Positions 1 through 10,306 are shown, counted from the stretch's first letter. The stretch is DNA of 64,000 nucleotides from Strigamia acuminata (GCA_949358305.1 OX442319.1:8742001-8806000), one strand, 5' to 3'. The notes: a model not told the origin generated them from the sequence alone. A program made the numbers and translations.

Positions 1-295
1 TTTACTAGAAATAAGTCATTTTTGAACATTTTTTACTAGAAATAAGTCATTTTTGAACATTTTTTACTAGAAATAAGTCATTTTTGAACATAAATTTAGT
101 TCATTTTCATGCAGAAATAGACATTTTTGGTGCAAAAATATTTATTTTGGGGCCAAAATTGACATTTTTTACTAGAAATAAGTCATTTTGGAACATCTTT
201 GACTAAATTTAGTTCATTTTCATGCAGAAATAGCCATTTTTGGTGCAAAAACTGATATTTGTAGCACAAAAAATCCATTTTTGTGCTAAAATAGA
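1..295. repeat. 31-bp tandem repeat, Rab intron
   Basis: Three head-to-tail 31-bp units with the core ACTAGAAATAAGTCATTTTT have that core at 4, 35 and 66. A further degenerate copy lies near 165-200, and looser relatives with GCAAAAA and CATTTTTG blocks continue to about 295. The array lies downstream of Rab exon 2 on the minus strand, so it is probably inside Rab intron 2. Confidence 0.85.
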
Positions 296-640
296 CCTTT
301 TTATAAACGTTTTGTTAGTTAATAATAAATATAAAACGACAATAAGCCTACAGTAAGGATATTAAAAGCATATTCTTTTGTATGGAGCAACAGTTCCGTT
401 CCGCTCACCACGAACTAATTTTTAAAAAGGGGCTGAAATGGTCTCCAAACATTAAACCCACCCCCGAATATCAATTAAAAGCGAATAGATTTAACAAAAC
501 ACATAAAACCAATTAAAATTAATCTCGGCATCATCAACAGATCAACAGATGGCGTATTATGACGCTCACCTGACGACTTCCAGAACAATCTACAACAAAA
601 ACAACAAAATTGAACAAAATTTTCATTTTATCCCGCTCAC

Positions 641-1098
641 CAATCATTAAAATCAAAACATTCGACGCGGTATAACGTCTAACTTCTTCTAGCCATCGTT
701 GCACGTTTAAAAACGACGATCTTTTCGTTATGTCGTAGACTAAAATGACTCCGTGCGCACTCCTGTAGTAACTTTGCGTAATTGTGCGAAATCTCTCCTG
801 GCCGGCCGTGTCCCATATTTGTAGCTGTAAAAAGTTGGGAGATAAAAAAAATTAAAGGAATGATTGATCGTTAATTTAGACGTATTACTGCATAATTTTA
901 ATATACTTTGATCTTCTTGCCGTCGACGATCATCTCTTTCATGGCAAAATCGACTCCGATTGTGTTGCCATGCCGCTCGATGAACGTGCCCGATTTGAAT
1001 CGCTGCACAACCGACGTTTTACCCACGCCCGAATCACCGATGACGACTATTTTGAATAAAAAGTCGTACGATTCGTCCGATGTACCGCGATGAAACAT
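641..1098 (-). CDS. Rab19: Rab19/Rab43-type small GTPase, 5' exons only
   Basis: Ras-superfamily GTPase that cycles between GTP and GDP on membranes to direct vesicle traffic. Exon 1 is 907-1098 (64 residues from ATG at 1098) and exon 2 is 641-824, joined in phase 0 by a GT-AG intron of 82 bp. Exon 1 holds the P-loop GDSGVGKT (residues 21-28), the switch I region [11 protein letters not shown] and the start of the core; exon 2 opens with [12 protein letters not shown], the switch II motif, then [20 protein letters not shown] and an [12 protein letters not shown] stretch typical of Rab19/43. Exon 2 ends in phase 1 at a GTGAGC donor where the NKCDL motif should follow. No matching third exon is visible in 1-640, so the rest (NKxD, SAK, C-terminal prenylation cysteines) lies beyond the window. 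Rab19 versus Rab43 is not separable here. Confidence 0.9.
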
Positions 1099-2669
1099 TT
1101 TGTTACGTAAAATAGAAATGTAGAGGAAGCATAAGTTGTAATAAAGGTGCGTGGTTCCAGTTTGGGTGATGGATTGGCTGGGTCTGGTTGAAGGAAAAGT
1201 TGGGATTGGGTTGGGTTTGTGATCGTTTAGGGTTTAATCGTTTTTAAACAAAGTGGTTTTTATTTATTATTGGGATTTTAGAGACATATAAACGTTATTT
1301 TTTATGTTTAAAAAGTTTTAAAAAAATTAAAGGACTTCAAAACAATTGTTTTCGTTTGGACAAATGCAATGGGATTTCGGGTTTTCTTGAAACTTGGTTC
1401 GTTCCCGTGAAAACTAGTTGATAAATTAAAATTCCGCAATTTCATTACACGAAGAATAAATCTTAATGCATTTTTTGGGAACTGTTCTATATTTCAGAGA
1501 AGGCATTACATAATTCCTATCATAATAAAGCACATAAATCTTGATCTAAACAAAAATACGTCCTTGATAAATATTTATTAAAGAGGAAGAATCACAATTT
1601 AAACAAATACATCTTCCTGTGTGCTAATTTTATAAGCACACGGTAAATACAAAGAAAACTTATTCCAGACATTTAAAAAACTAAAATTTACTCAAATAAA
1701 AATATTTCTTTCTTCATTTATCCATTTAAAAATATTTATTTTTACTCCCAAACACATTTACGAGAATAATTCAATAAACTGCTTTGATAAACATCAAAAT
1801 AATGAAATTGTTTGCAGCTGTATTAAACTGTCTTCAGCTTTAATTTAAAGCTAAATACAGAATAATTTGCTTTTATAACGTTGTAAGAAACAAATAATAG
1901 TCTTATTTCATAGGAAGTAACCAGAGGATTAGTTGCATTTTTCCTTCCATTCCATTCCACATTCATTTCACCAGTTAGAGGTCAAGGTTAAGACGAGAGG
2001 TTAAGGGATTAGGCAAGGCTAGCCTGCGCACTGTGCCCCCATTGACTACTGTATTTTAACCCATTTTACCGTTCAACTGTGCACTTAAAACAGAAAATCA
2101 TCAATTTAAAACAATTAATCAATCAGTTATTACTTTTTCCAACATTTAACCGTCTTTTTACATCTTAATATAAAAACAAAATCATTTATAAATTATAAGC
2201 CTACTTCTATTGCATAAAATAAATAAACCCCATTCAGCGTGTTACAAATTCCAATCAAACAGTTTGCAGATGACCCCCCTGCATCCTGAAACCCCCATCC
2301 CCCTCCACCTGGACATTTCCATTAGTCAAAGGGGTTTATCCCTCGCCAAACATGAAACAATACAATGCCAATATTCCGAGAACACGCGAGGGTTAGGCAT
2401 TTCTGACGTAGTTTGACCCTGATTGGAGGAAACTAATCCCCGAGAGCAGGTGACCAATATAACCCATTCATTTCAAATTATTTTGTCAAGTTGATTCAGA
2501 ATTTCACGATTTCCAAAGATGCACGCAACGGCAAGAACGAGTGCTGGTCTCCAATAATCGCCGACTGGACGCCACGGCCATGCGATGCAAGTTGGACGTT
2601 CGGGTTTGGATGGACGTTTTCTGCAAAAGTCGACGGTTTTTTAAATTATTTTTTACAATTTTCGGGTGT
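1099..2669. other. Intergenic, upstream of Rab
   Basis: AT-rich sequence on the 5' side of the Rab gene. I see no coding exon, RNA gene or clear mobile element. Short open frames at 2210-2416 and 2491-2676 show no family signature. Confidence 0.5.
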
Positions 2670-3030
2670 CGAATGATGGATACGACTCGTTTTGATGAAT
2701 TTTTCTATAGTAATTGCCATCACCGGGTCTTATTCATCCATTTTGACGTTTCGTTTGCATCGTTTTAATGTTTTTTGTTTTAATTTGTCAATTTCCACGA
2801 GTTCTGACCGTTCGGAGAAGTGTGCTTATGTGGTTTGATGTTTTAAATTTGCAAAAAAAATCACTGGGCATTCTTCATCCCAACTGTTTGAAGCGAATTC
2901 AACGTGTTTTGATTTTCCCGCCTTTTTTTTTGGTTTGGTTGTGGACCGGTTGAATTATAATCGTTAGTTGATGTAGTTTAGTATCAACACCGGTTATAAT
3001 TCATCCGTTTTATGATCAATTTTTCAACTC
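2670..3030. repeat. Upstream duplicated block, copy 1
   Basis: About 360 bp repeated in the same orientation at 3301-3666, 631 bp downstream, with scattered substitutions and small indels. Shared landmarks in order are GGATAxGACTCGTTTTGATG, GCCATCACCGGGTC, a TTTGCATCGTTTTAA stretch, CACTGGGCATxCTTCATCCC, and CACCGGTTATAATTCATCCG near the end. The last part contains an inverted pair, GGTTGAATTATAATCG against CCGGTTATAATTC. The word ATTCATCC or TTCATCC recurs several times. Confidence 0.8.
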
Positions 3031-3300
3031 TAATCGGCGAAAAGTCGTTTTAATACGTGATTTTTAATTAATTAATTAATTATCAAAGTTTTCGGCTTCG
3101 TCTGGATCAAATCACGTGACGGGGGTCACGAGAAGGGGTCAAAAAAGTGGTAGGTCAAGGTCAACGTTTCCTCGGAAATATTTCCTTTTTGGTAATGATT
3201 GTGGGTCTAGTTTTGTGGCTATTCAAACGTGACTAGATACATACTCATTTCTAACATCGAATTGTGTTCTTCAGTTTTGTGATGAATTTATTGGAATGTT

Positions 3301-3666
3301 GAACGGTGGATAAGACTCGTTTTGATGCTTTTTCAAGTATTCGCCATCACCGGGTCATATTCATCCTATTTGACGTTTCATTTGCATCGTTTTAACTTGT
3401 TTTTTGTCTTAATTCATCGATTTTTATGAAGGATTTTACGGTTTCGGACAATTCGGTGAAGTCTGCTCATGTGGTTTGTGTTTTTATCAAATAAATCACT
3501 GGGCATACTTCATCCCAATTAGTTGAAGCGAACTCAACGGTTTTCTTTCGGAGTTTTATTTTTAAAAAATTTGCTTGTTGATTGGTTGAATTATAATCGT
3601 TTTTGTTGATGCAGTTTAAAGACAACACCGGTTATAATTCATCCGTTTTACGATCAATTTTTCAAC
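3301..3666. repeat. Upstream duplicated block, copy 2
   Basis: Second copy of the block at 2670-3030, in direct orientation and about 220 bp upstream of the Cullin-5-like gene's TATA box. It keeps the same order of landmarks and the same terminal inverted pair. It could be a decayed mobile element or duplicated regulatory DNA; nothing in it is coding. Confidence 0.8.
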
Positions 3667-3830
3667 CAAAAAGAATTTAATATTTTTTAATATTTGTAAT
3701 ACCACAAAAATCGTGTTTCTTTTCGTTTTAATCTCATTGTATAATTGTTATATACAGAAAATAAAGGAAAATTAATAAAAATATAAAATAAAATGCTTCC
3801 GTTCATCGGAATTTGTGTATTTTATTAACG

Positions 3831-3926
3831 TAACGTCACAATAACGCGACTAATGGCTCATTTAACGTTCGTATAGTGCGCATTTGTATATATAAAGACG
3901 TTTGCAGATATAAAATCGCATCAGTT
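3831..3926 (+). promoter_or_regulatory. Core promoter of the Cullin-5-like gene
   Basis: TATATAAA lies at 3889-3896 and an arthropod initiator TCAGTT at 3921-3926, so transcription should begin near 3923, about 32 bp downstream of the TATA box and 49 nt before the ATG at 3972. A CRE-like TGACGTTA (reverse strand, 3831-3838) lies upstream. Confidence 0.75.
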
Positions 3927-3971
3927 ATTAATCTTAGTTCCATAAACATTAACTACTTATATTTTTTCGAC

Positions 3972-4805
3972 ATGGCAACATCGACATCTGCCGGTAAAAA
4001 AGATAAACGCGAAGGACAGGTGTTTCAATCTTTGCAAAAAATTATTTTATCGGCTGTTAAACATTCGCACACGCACATATCAATTCATTCCGACGACGAA
4101 GCGTTCGCTAAAGCCTACATCGACGAATCCGAAAGGTTTTTCCATCTGTACCGTAACTTAAAAAGCCTATACACCAACATGAAGTGCTCAAACAACGCGA
4201 AACGTATTCAAGATCTCCGTATTCTGTTGCTGGCAACTTGGAACGAAATTATTCGAGTAAAATTTAACGAACGTCTTCAAAAAATCGTCAGAAAAACGAT
4301 CCGAGGAGAGCGGAACGGAGTTGTGTGCGAGCCGTGGCTGGTAACGGGTGTTCGTGAATCTTACGTCAATTTAGGTCTCGTTTCCGGCGACAAATTATCC
4401 GTTTATCGAGAATGTTTCGAAGAAGTTTATTTTGAAGACACGAAGACGTTTTATCGATTTATTGCGCCGGTGTACAGGTTTTTCGAGGCTAAGGGAGTCG
4501 AGAATTACATGAAATACGCCGAATTGCGACTCGCCGAAGAAGACGAGCGGGGATTGATGTACTTAGAGTCGTGTTCGCATCGAAAACTCATGGAAATCTG
4601 CGCGGATTTATTGGTTTTGCGATTTAAAAGCGTCATTTTGGACCAATGCGCCGGGATGATCGCGCGAAATGAAGTCGAAAATCTCCAACGAATGTATCGA
4701 TTGATGACTCTTGTGACTGATGGTGTGCCGAAAGAATTGGAAGAGTATATTTTCGCTAAAGAAAACGATAGCAGTGACAGCAGCGATTTTTCCAAAGAAT
4801 ATTGA
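3972..4805 (+). CDS. Truncated Cullin-5-like protein, single exon
   Basis: 277-residue intronless reading frame that matches the N-terminal scaffold of Cullin-5. Recognisable blocks are DDEAFAKAYI (41-50), LLLATWNEII (86-93), GVRESYVNL (126-134), FYRFIAPVY (160-168), YMKYAELRLAEEDERG (169-184) and MIARNEVENLQRMY (229-242). The start at 3972 is chosen because the predicted transcription start near 3923 excludes upstream codons. Full cullins are about 780 residues; here the protein ends after the third cullin repeat with an acidic Ser/Asp tail. The cullin-homology domain that binds the RBX RING protein, the WHB domain and the NEDD8 lysine are all absent. The first helices of repeat 1 are also missing, including most of the helix that contacts Elongin C in Cullin-5. 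It could be a retrocopy that gained its own promoter, acting as a decoy or scaffold, or a decaying gene that still has a clean frame. AATAAA follows at 4875. Confidence 0.85.
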   Translation: MATSTSAGKKDKREGQVFQSLQKIILSAVKHSHTHISIHSDDEAFAKAYIDESERFFHLYRNLKSLYTNMKCSNNAKRIQDLRILLLATWNEIIRVKFNERLQKIVRKTIRGERNGVVCEPWLVTGVRESYVNLGLVSGDKLSVYRECFEEVYFEDTKTFYRFIAPVYRFFEAKGVENYMKYAELRLAEEDERGLMYLESCSHRKLMEICADLLVLRFKSVILDQCAGMIARNEVENLQRMYRLMTLVTDGVPKELEEYIFAKENDSSDSSDFSKEY

Positions 4806-4874
4806 CAAAATAGAATTTACCAACAAACTCCCCCTTGAAGCTTCACTGCATCATTTTTACCATTTTTTCATCAC

Positions 4875-4880
4875 AATAAA
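4875..4880 (+). terminator. Poly(A) signal of the Cullin-5-like gene
   Basis: AATAAA 70 bp after the stop codon, followed by a T-rich stretch. Confidence 0.65.
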
Positions 4881-5044
4881 TTATTATTTGTACTAAAATG
4901 TTTTATTTTTTTTAAAATGATCAGTGATTCATTGTCACGACCCAAAATCATCGATACGATGCGAAAAACACGTTTCTGGACCTATAATCAATGATTGTTT
5001 GATATGATTTTCATTTGACACAAATAACTACTCATTGTGTTGCC

Positions 5045-5498
5045 ATGGAAGGAGATTTTACGGATTTTACTCCTCGTGCGACGCCTGAGTCGCAAATTTC
5101 TGGAAAAAACAACACTTCCAGCTCGTTGTATCTTCCCGTATCACCTGGTAACGAATCTAACGATTCCGTTTTGTAGTTTTGTTCGTTTGTTTTGAATTGT
5201 TCGCCATTTATTTTTAGTTAAATTGGTGAATGTGGTGGTTTGCCGGTGTGATGAAGACGGCACGCAGTGCAAGTGCTGCCTGTCCTGCTACTGCAAAGCG
5301 AATTACGAAGATGTCACTTGTTGCACGTGTGATAAAGCGTCTAAAGATAAACCGTGCCACTGCTGCAAGTGTTGCGGCGGGTGTAAGTGCGTGGCCAATC
5401 GGCTGGGAATAATGAATAAAGCCGTCGAAGTTCCGGTGTTCCTGGAGAAAACGACGAGAAGCTCGAAGGTTTCCAGTTCATGTTGCTGCAGTAGTTGA
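5045..5498 (+). CDS. Cys-rich protein, two exons, unknown function
   Basis: Exon 1 is 5045-5147 and exon 2 is 5218-5498, joined in phase 1 over a 70-bp intron (donor GTAACG, acceptor TTTTTAG), giving 127 residues. Residues 1-34 are Ser/Thr/Pro-rich and acidic (MEGDFTDFTPRATPESQ). The middle carries 17 cysteines in CxC, CxCC and CC patterns: CRC, CKCC, CYC, CCTC and CHCCKCCGGCKC. A short linker, NRLGIMNKAVEVPVFLEKTT, leads to a terminal SSCCCSS. Twenty cysteines in total and no signal peptide suggest a cytosolic metal-binding or metallothionein-like protein, or a structural Cys-rich protein. I do not recognise a named family. If exon 1 is not spliced, a 43-residue frame ends at 5176, so splicing should be confirmed. 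Confidence 0.6.
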
Positions 5499-5675
5499 AA
5501 ATGTTTTAAAATGTTTTAAAATGACTTACCGAGGGCCGAAGGAGTGATCGCGTGGCATCGCCATTAAAGAAAATGAATTTTAAAAACTTAATTTTGCGTC
5601 CATTTTGTGTCGCGACGAAATTGTGGCACTAGATGTCGCCGACGCAACTTCGTTTAAAAATGTCTGATTGTACGC

Positions 5676-5681
5676 AATAAA
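5676..5681 (+). terminator. Poly(A) signal of the Cys-rich gene
   Basis: AATAAA about 180 bp downstream of the stop codon of the Cys-rich gene. Confidence 0.45.
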
Positions 5682-5819
5682 CTTACAAAAACTTACAAAA
5701 ATAAATTATTTTGCGTCCGAAAATGTCTAAAAAATACGTACAAAAGTAAAACTTTGTTTGTAAATGCACGAAAATTAAAACAAACTCAAAATTTGAATAT
5801 ACGAACTAATTCACAATTA

Positions 5820-5875
5820 TGACGTCAGAAATAGCACTAATATAAGTGGGGCTTCCTCGTGGTAAACTCTCACTC
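5820..5875 (+). promoter_or_regulatory. CRE plus TATA promoter of the MYND gene
   Basis: A perfect palindromic CRE, TGACGTCA, lies at 5820-5827 and TATAAG at 5841-5846, 13 bp further on. Transcription would start near 5870 in the CACTCGCTCACC stretch. A 5' UTR intron is likely at 5897-5955: donor GTAAGT after CTGAAA and acceptor CATCCACAG just before the ATG-proximal leader. Confidence 0.65.
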
Positions 5876-5971
5876 GCTCACCTCTGCTCCTGAAAGTAAG
5901 TTAACTTCGATTTATTTTAGATTTAACATAAATTTATTTTAATTTACATCCACAGAACTAAAAAAAACAAA

Positions 5972-6643
5972 ATGGCTTCAACTTCGGCGCCCGACCCATT
6001 GATTTCACCCGACGCCGTGCATCTAATAATGCAGAACCGCAACCGCATCAACTGCATGAAGCATTTGGTGAAACACAGCACGCAGAAAGAGTTAAAAGAT
6101 CTAAACGAAGAAGTGCAGAAGAGATTCGACGAGTCGAAGTTCATGAAGGACGAATCGAGCCCGATCGACCCGATGGAGCCAATCAGCATCAAGGAAATGG
6201 CGTTGGACGTGGAGCGCTACTACGCGAAGAAGGTTCTACAATGCATGATCATCGACGAGCCGTGTTTTGGCTACACGACCGACGTGGTCCTGCAAGACCA
6301 ACACGGATCGATCTGCCTGGGCATGTTCAGCGATTTCTTCAACGCGCCACGCATGGATGAAAAATTCGGGTACGGCAGGGAAGTACGCATTCGAAACCCC
6401 TATTTTAACGGGTATACGGTGTGCGTATTGCGCAGGGAAGATGTCTCGTTTTTGTGCGAGAGAAGTGTGAAGCGATGTCGGGTGTGCGGGGTTATTAATG
6501 CTTTTTGTCGTCCCATGTGCACCCGCAGTTGTAAAATGCATTATTGTTCTGAAAGGTGTTGTTTGTTTGATATGGAGAATATGGAGCACCGAATGGTTTG
6601 TAGCGAGACGAATGTTCTCACTGTTCCTGAGTCCGATATTTAG
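5972..6643 (+). CDS. MYND zinc-finger protein
   Basis: 223 residues in a single coding exon. The C-terminal part fits a MYND finger: C169-x2-C172, C179 or C183-x3-C187, then YC192SERC196, H206 and C210, which is the family's two-zinc ligand order; the usual Trp before the His is absent. MYND fingers bind proline-rich peptides in partner proteins. The first 80 residues are charged and helical, and residues 91-160 (CMIIDEPCFGYTTDVVLQD onward) look like a compact globular region that I cannot assign. The ATG at 5972 sits 16 nt after a likely 5' UTR intron acceptor. GC content is clearly higher than in the flanks. It is not a SET-domain SMYD protein, because no SET motif is present. Confidence 0.75.
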   Translation: MASTSAPDPLISPDAVHLIMQNRNRINCMKHLVKHSTQKELKDLNEEVQKRFDESKFMKDESSPIDPMEPISIKEMALDVERYYAKKVLQCMIIDEPCFGYTTDVVLQDQHGSICLGMFSDFFNAPRMDEKFGYGREVRIRNPYFNGYTVCVLRREDVSFLCERSVKRCRVCGVINAFCRPMCTRSCKMHYCSERCCLFDMENMEHRMVCSETNVLTVPESDI

Positions 6644-7327
6644 TTTTGTTTGTAGCGATTTTGTTTGTTTTTTGTGTTAGGGTTAACGAATTCAGAGTGT
6701 TTATGCATAGTTTTTTGTCGTTTCTTGTGGTATTTTTGTTCTTTTTTTGAATTATGTTCGATCATTATGAATGTTTGAATGTTTCTAAAAATAATTGAAT
6801 AAAGGGAATTGATTATTTATGTCGTTTGTGGTTTTATTTGTCGGTTATAAAAATGTTTATTTTTGGAAATTATTTTTAAAAAGAGTAAAATTTTTTTTTT
6901 TTTGCTATTTAAAAATTTAGTGGGTGAAAAATTTGAATATATCTGATTAATATTCAAAGAAATTCGGTCTTTTAATTTAAATTTTTTATTTTTATTACAC
7001 TTTATATAATATTTTATAACATTCATGTTCCTAAACTTTATGGTCATTAATTTATCATCTTAAAGATCAATAAAACCTATACGTAGGTAATAAAACAAAA
7101 CAAATCGTTCGTAAATCCGGTCTCCAGCACAAGTATATTTACTACACAAAATGGATGAAATAAAATTCGACAACACACAAATATTAGAAAACATCGTGTG
7201 GTAAGTGGACAAAAATCAATGCAAACACCGTTTCCGACAAACTCAGTGCCACAAAAAGAGAAATATTCATTTATTCTACTATTCCAACCTACCAAATGGA
7301 GATAAAAACATAACTTACATAATAACG
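6644..7327. other. MYND 3' region and FLVCR-A leader
   Basis: AATAAA at 6798-6803 probably ends the MYND transcript. The rest is very AT-rich. A short frame starting at 7151 runs into a consensus GTAAGT donor at 7202, which could be a non-coding 5' exon of the FLVCR-type gene; its phase does not join the main frame. Confidence 0.45.
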
Positions 7328-9306
7328 ATGACCACTAAAGAGTTACAGCAAACAAAACCACCCGAGTTCGGAATAAACATCGTCATCATGTCAACAAGCA
7401 GCAGCGCCATTGAACCTCGCGCAATTCGCACGTCGAAACTCAGATGGCTCATTTTACTTCTTTTCTCACTTTACTCCATGTCCAACGTGTTTCCGTGGAT
7501 ACATTACTCGATCCTCGCGACCATCGTCAAAGATTATTACGGAGTTTCGGTGAATGCCATCACTTGGACGGGAATGATTTACATGGTCCTCTACATCCCG
7601 CTCGTATTTCCCGCCACGTGGCTGCTCGGTAAAGTGGGACTACGAGTCGCGGTGCTCCTCGGCTCGTTCGGCACCGCCCTCGGTGCGTGGATCAAGTGTG
7701 CGTCGGTGGCTCCGGACCGGTTTGTCGTGACCATGGTCGGGCAGACGGTCGTGGCGGTTTCGCAGGTTTTCGTGCTGAGCATTCCGCCCAAGTTGGCCGC
7801 CGTTTGGTTCGGACCGAAGGAGGTTTCCACGGCGTGTGCGATCGGAGTTTTAGGAAATCAGGTGAGCTGAGGTGTGAATTAGAGCGATGTTTGTATGAAA
7901 ATCAATTTGATTGTGTTTCAGGTGGGAATGGCACTCGGTTTTTTAATACCTCGTGAATTGGTGAAGGTTTCCGGCGCGAATAACTCGACGCAGACGGAAG
8001 AAATCGAGAAGGGATTGAATTATCTGTTTTATGGCACGGCGGTTTTCAGTACTCTGCTGTTTGTTGTGATTGTGTTTGGTAGGATTTTTTAATTTGATTT
8101 TGTAATTAATTAATTTATGTTTGGTTTCTCGATTTTGTAGTTTTTAAAGCGGCGCCGTCGAATCCGCCGAGTTTAGCCGCGGTGGCTGCTGGTAAGATGG
8201 AGGCGAATTACTTGCAGTCGATAGCACGGCTTGTGAAAAATAGGAATTATTGTCTGCTTTTAGTATCATATGGTAAAAAAAATGTTTGTTTATTTGATTT
8301 TCGTTTATTTTTGTGCGTAATAATTTCAGTTTTCATTAAAGGGATCAACGTGGGAGTGTTTTATGCACTCTCAATCGTGTTGGACCAAATTTACGCAATT
8401 TATTTTCCTGTTAGTTTACTGAAAAGAAATGTTTTTTTTTGTTTGTCAAGTAATAATTGAAGTTACATTTCAGCACGATACGAATTCTGGAAGAGTTGGA
8501 TTGACGTTCGTTGTAGGTGGAATGGTGGGATCAGTTGTAACTGGGTTTGTGCTGGATAAAACTCACAAATTCAAGTGAATAGTCCAACAAATAAGGAGCC
8601 TACACACTACTAAAATATATTCTTATTTATTTTTATTAGGGAAATATCATTAGCGTTGTACATTTTGGCATTTGCAGGAATGGTTGCGTTCACATTTGTG
8701 TTCCGTCTCCGCCAAATTTGGCTCGTGTTTGTAACTGCTTTTCTTTTTGGGCAAGATTTCAGTTATATTTATATATTTATATAAATTATAATAATTGACA
8801 TTTATATAATTTGTAGTTTATTTGTTTCTTCTTAGGTTTACTATCACTGGATATCTGCCAGTAGGTTTCGAATTTGCTGCAGAGATTACGTATCCCGAGT
8901 CTGAAGGTACATCTTCGGGATTATTAAGCGCATCAGCAGATGTAACAAAAATTCAAAATTGTTTTAATTTTATACTTTATCCTATAAATTATATTTTCAG
9001 GTGTTTGCACTAGTTTTCACAGAGCTTGCATCAGTTTTATTAATAAAAAGTGACGTTGTAGCCAATTTGTTTTTTTGTGCGTGTTTGCTTGTCGGAGTGG
9101 TTTTGACCGGTAATGAAATTAGAACTGAATTATCTTTTATTTTATTACGATGAGGATAGCCACCAAGTAACTGGTGTTTTTTTAAAAATTGATTAATAGC
9201 GTTTATTAAAGCCGATTTAAAGCGACAAGCGGCTCAAGAATGTCATACGTCGAGTAAAAACGAATTAGGTGGACAGATCAATCCGTCGTTTGAGTTAGGT
9301 AAATAA
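7328..9306 (+). CDS. FLVCR-type major facilitator transporter, copy A
   Basis: Twelve-helix membrane transporter of the FLVCR1/2 family, whose members move choline and related solutes (earlier described as haem exporters) across the plasma membrane. Nine exons: 7328-7861, 7922-8078, 8141-8272, 8342-8409, 8474-8574, 8640-8750, 8836-8941, 9001-9109, 9200-9306, all in phase, giving 474 residues. Family blocks include [82 protein letters not shown] and [20 protein letters not shown]. Exon 4 is started at 8342 because that acceptor gives SYGINVGVF; the acceptor 17 bp upstream would add VFIK. The intron after exon 6 has a GC donor (GG/GCAAGA). The ATG at 7328 is the first in frame; a second at 7388 is possible. 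Confidence 0.9.
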
Positions 9307-9603
9307 TCAAATTAAAGGGATTTTTTTAATGTCATTTACAATTAATTAATTTAAAAAAAAACATTAAAACTTGTTTGAAACTGTTTTAAATGAGTGAAAA
9401 CAGTAAAAATGTGTCGTTTTCAACAAAAAATATCACAGAAATATTTGGAAATGTGTGTGCAGAAACTTAGCAATTCCAAATAAATCACAGTAGGTGTGTT
9501 CAATCTGCGAGTAGAAAGTCACTTAACTGACTTAACTGCCTTTCAGAGGGCGGAAGTGACGATAATTACATCACATTTTGACCAAGTAAAGTCACCTACC
9601 GTA

Positions 9604-9893
9604 CCGCCCCGTTTAAACGCCCGGGTTCATTAAAGCGCCGGCCTCGTTTTAGCGCCGGGCAGTCATCGGCGGTTCAATGAATTGGCGCCGGCCCCGAATA
9701 AGCGCCGGGTCCCCAAAAAACACCGATTTTTTGTAAAAAAATCGGTAATTTTTGCCGAAAAATCGCCATTTTTTGCGAAAAATCGGCGAATTTTCAGTTA
9801 TGCGCCGGGTTCAATTTAGCGCCGGGTTTCAAATTGGCGCCGGGGAAGCGGCTGAAAAAAAAAATTAAACGCCCGGGCATTTAAACGGGGCGG
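9604..9893. mobile_element. GC-rich MITE with TA target duplication
   Basis: 290-bp element with terminal inverted repeats CCGCCCCGTTTAAACGCCCG (left) and the same with one change on the right, flanked on both sides by TA (9602-9603 and 9894-9895). The interior holds seven GCGCCGG words and an AT-rich hairpin built from CCGATTTTT and AAAATCGG. No coding capacity. The TA duplication points to the Tc1/mariner superfamily. It lies between the two FLVCR-type genes inside a stretch rich in AAGTCACTT words. Confidence 0.85.
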
Positions 9894-10184
9894 TATGGTA
9901 AGTGACATTCAGGAAAGTAACTGGAAAGTTCCTTTTTCATCTTTTAAAAGTCACTTATGTGCGTGCGCATGCGCATTGCACATTTAACAAAGCTACAGTG
10001 GCAGCCATTTTGTTCTCGATGAACACGGTAAATTCACACGTGTGGCACATGGTAAATGGAAATGGAAGTCTGGTGGTAAGTAAGTGCATTCAATGAAAAG
10101 TGACTTTGAGGAAAGGAAGGAAAGTGAAAGTCACTTCTTCTAACCCAGATACACTTTCAAATAGGTGCATTGCAGAGAAGTGCA

Positions 10185-10306
10185 ACATCGGTGTTCCAAA
10201 CAACCGTTTATTGAGGAAAAATCATGTCCCGCTTGAAGAAATGATTAAAGACCGTAACTATGACACAAAAAGAGTCGCTGCAGACGCATCCAAGCAGCGG
10301 AACTGA
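10185..10306 (+). pseudogene. Relic of an FLVCR-type 5' leader
   Basis: This stretch matches, with indels, the reverse complement of 13425-13530, the leader of copy B. Shared words are TGAGGAAAAA, ATTAAAGACCGTAA and CGCxGCAGACxCATC. It lies on the plus strand just past the 3' end of copy B, so it looks like the truncated start of another plus-strand copy. Confidence 0.5.

Noticed and set aside
553-585. Possible 20-nt third exon of the Rab gene (minus strand, between TTGTTGTAG and GTGAGCG)
   Set aside because: Splice signals are good, but the translation (DCSGSRQ) does not match the NKCDL region expected next.
10100-10306. 68-residue plus-strand frame as an independent gene
   Set aside because: Its DNA matches the untranslated leader of FLVCR copy B, where the frame is not kept.
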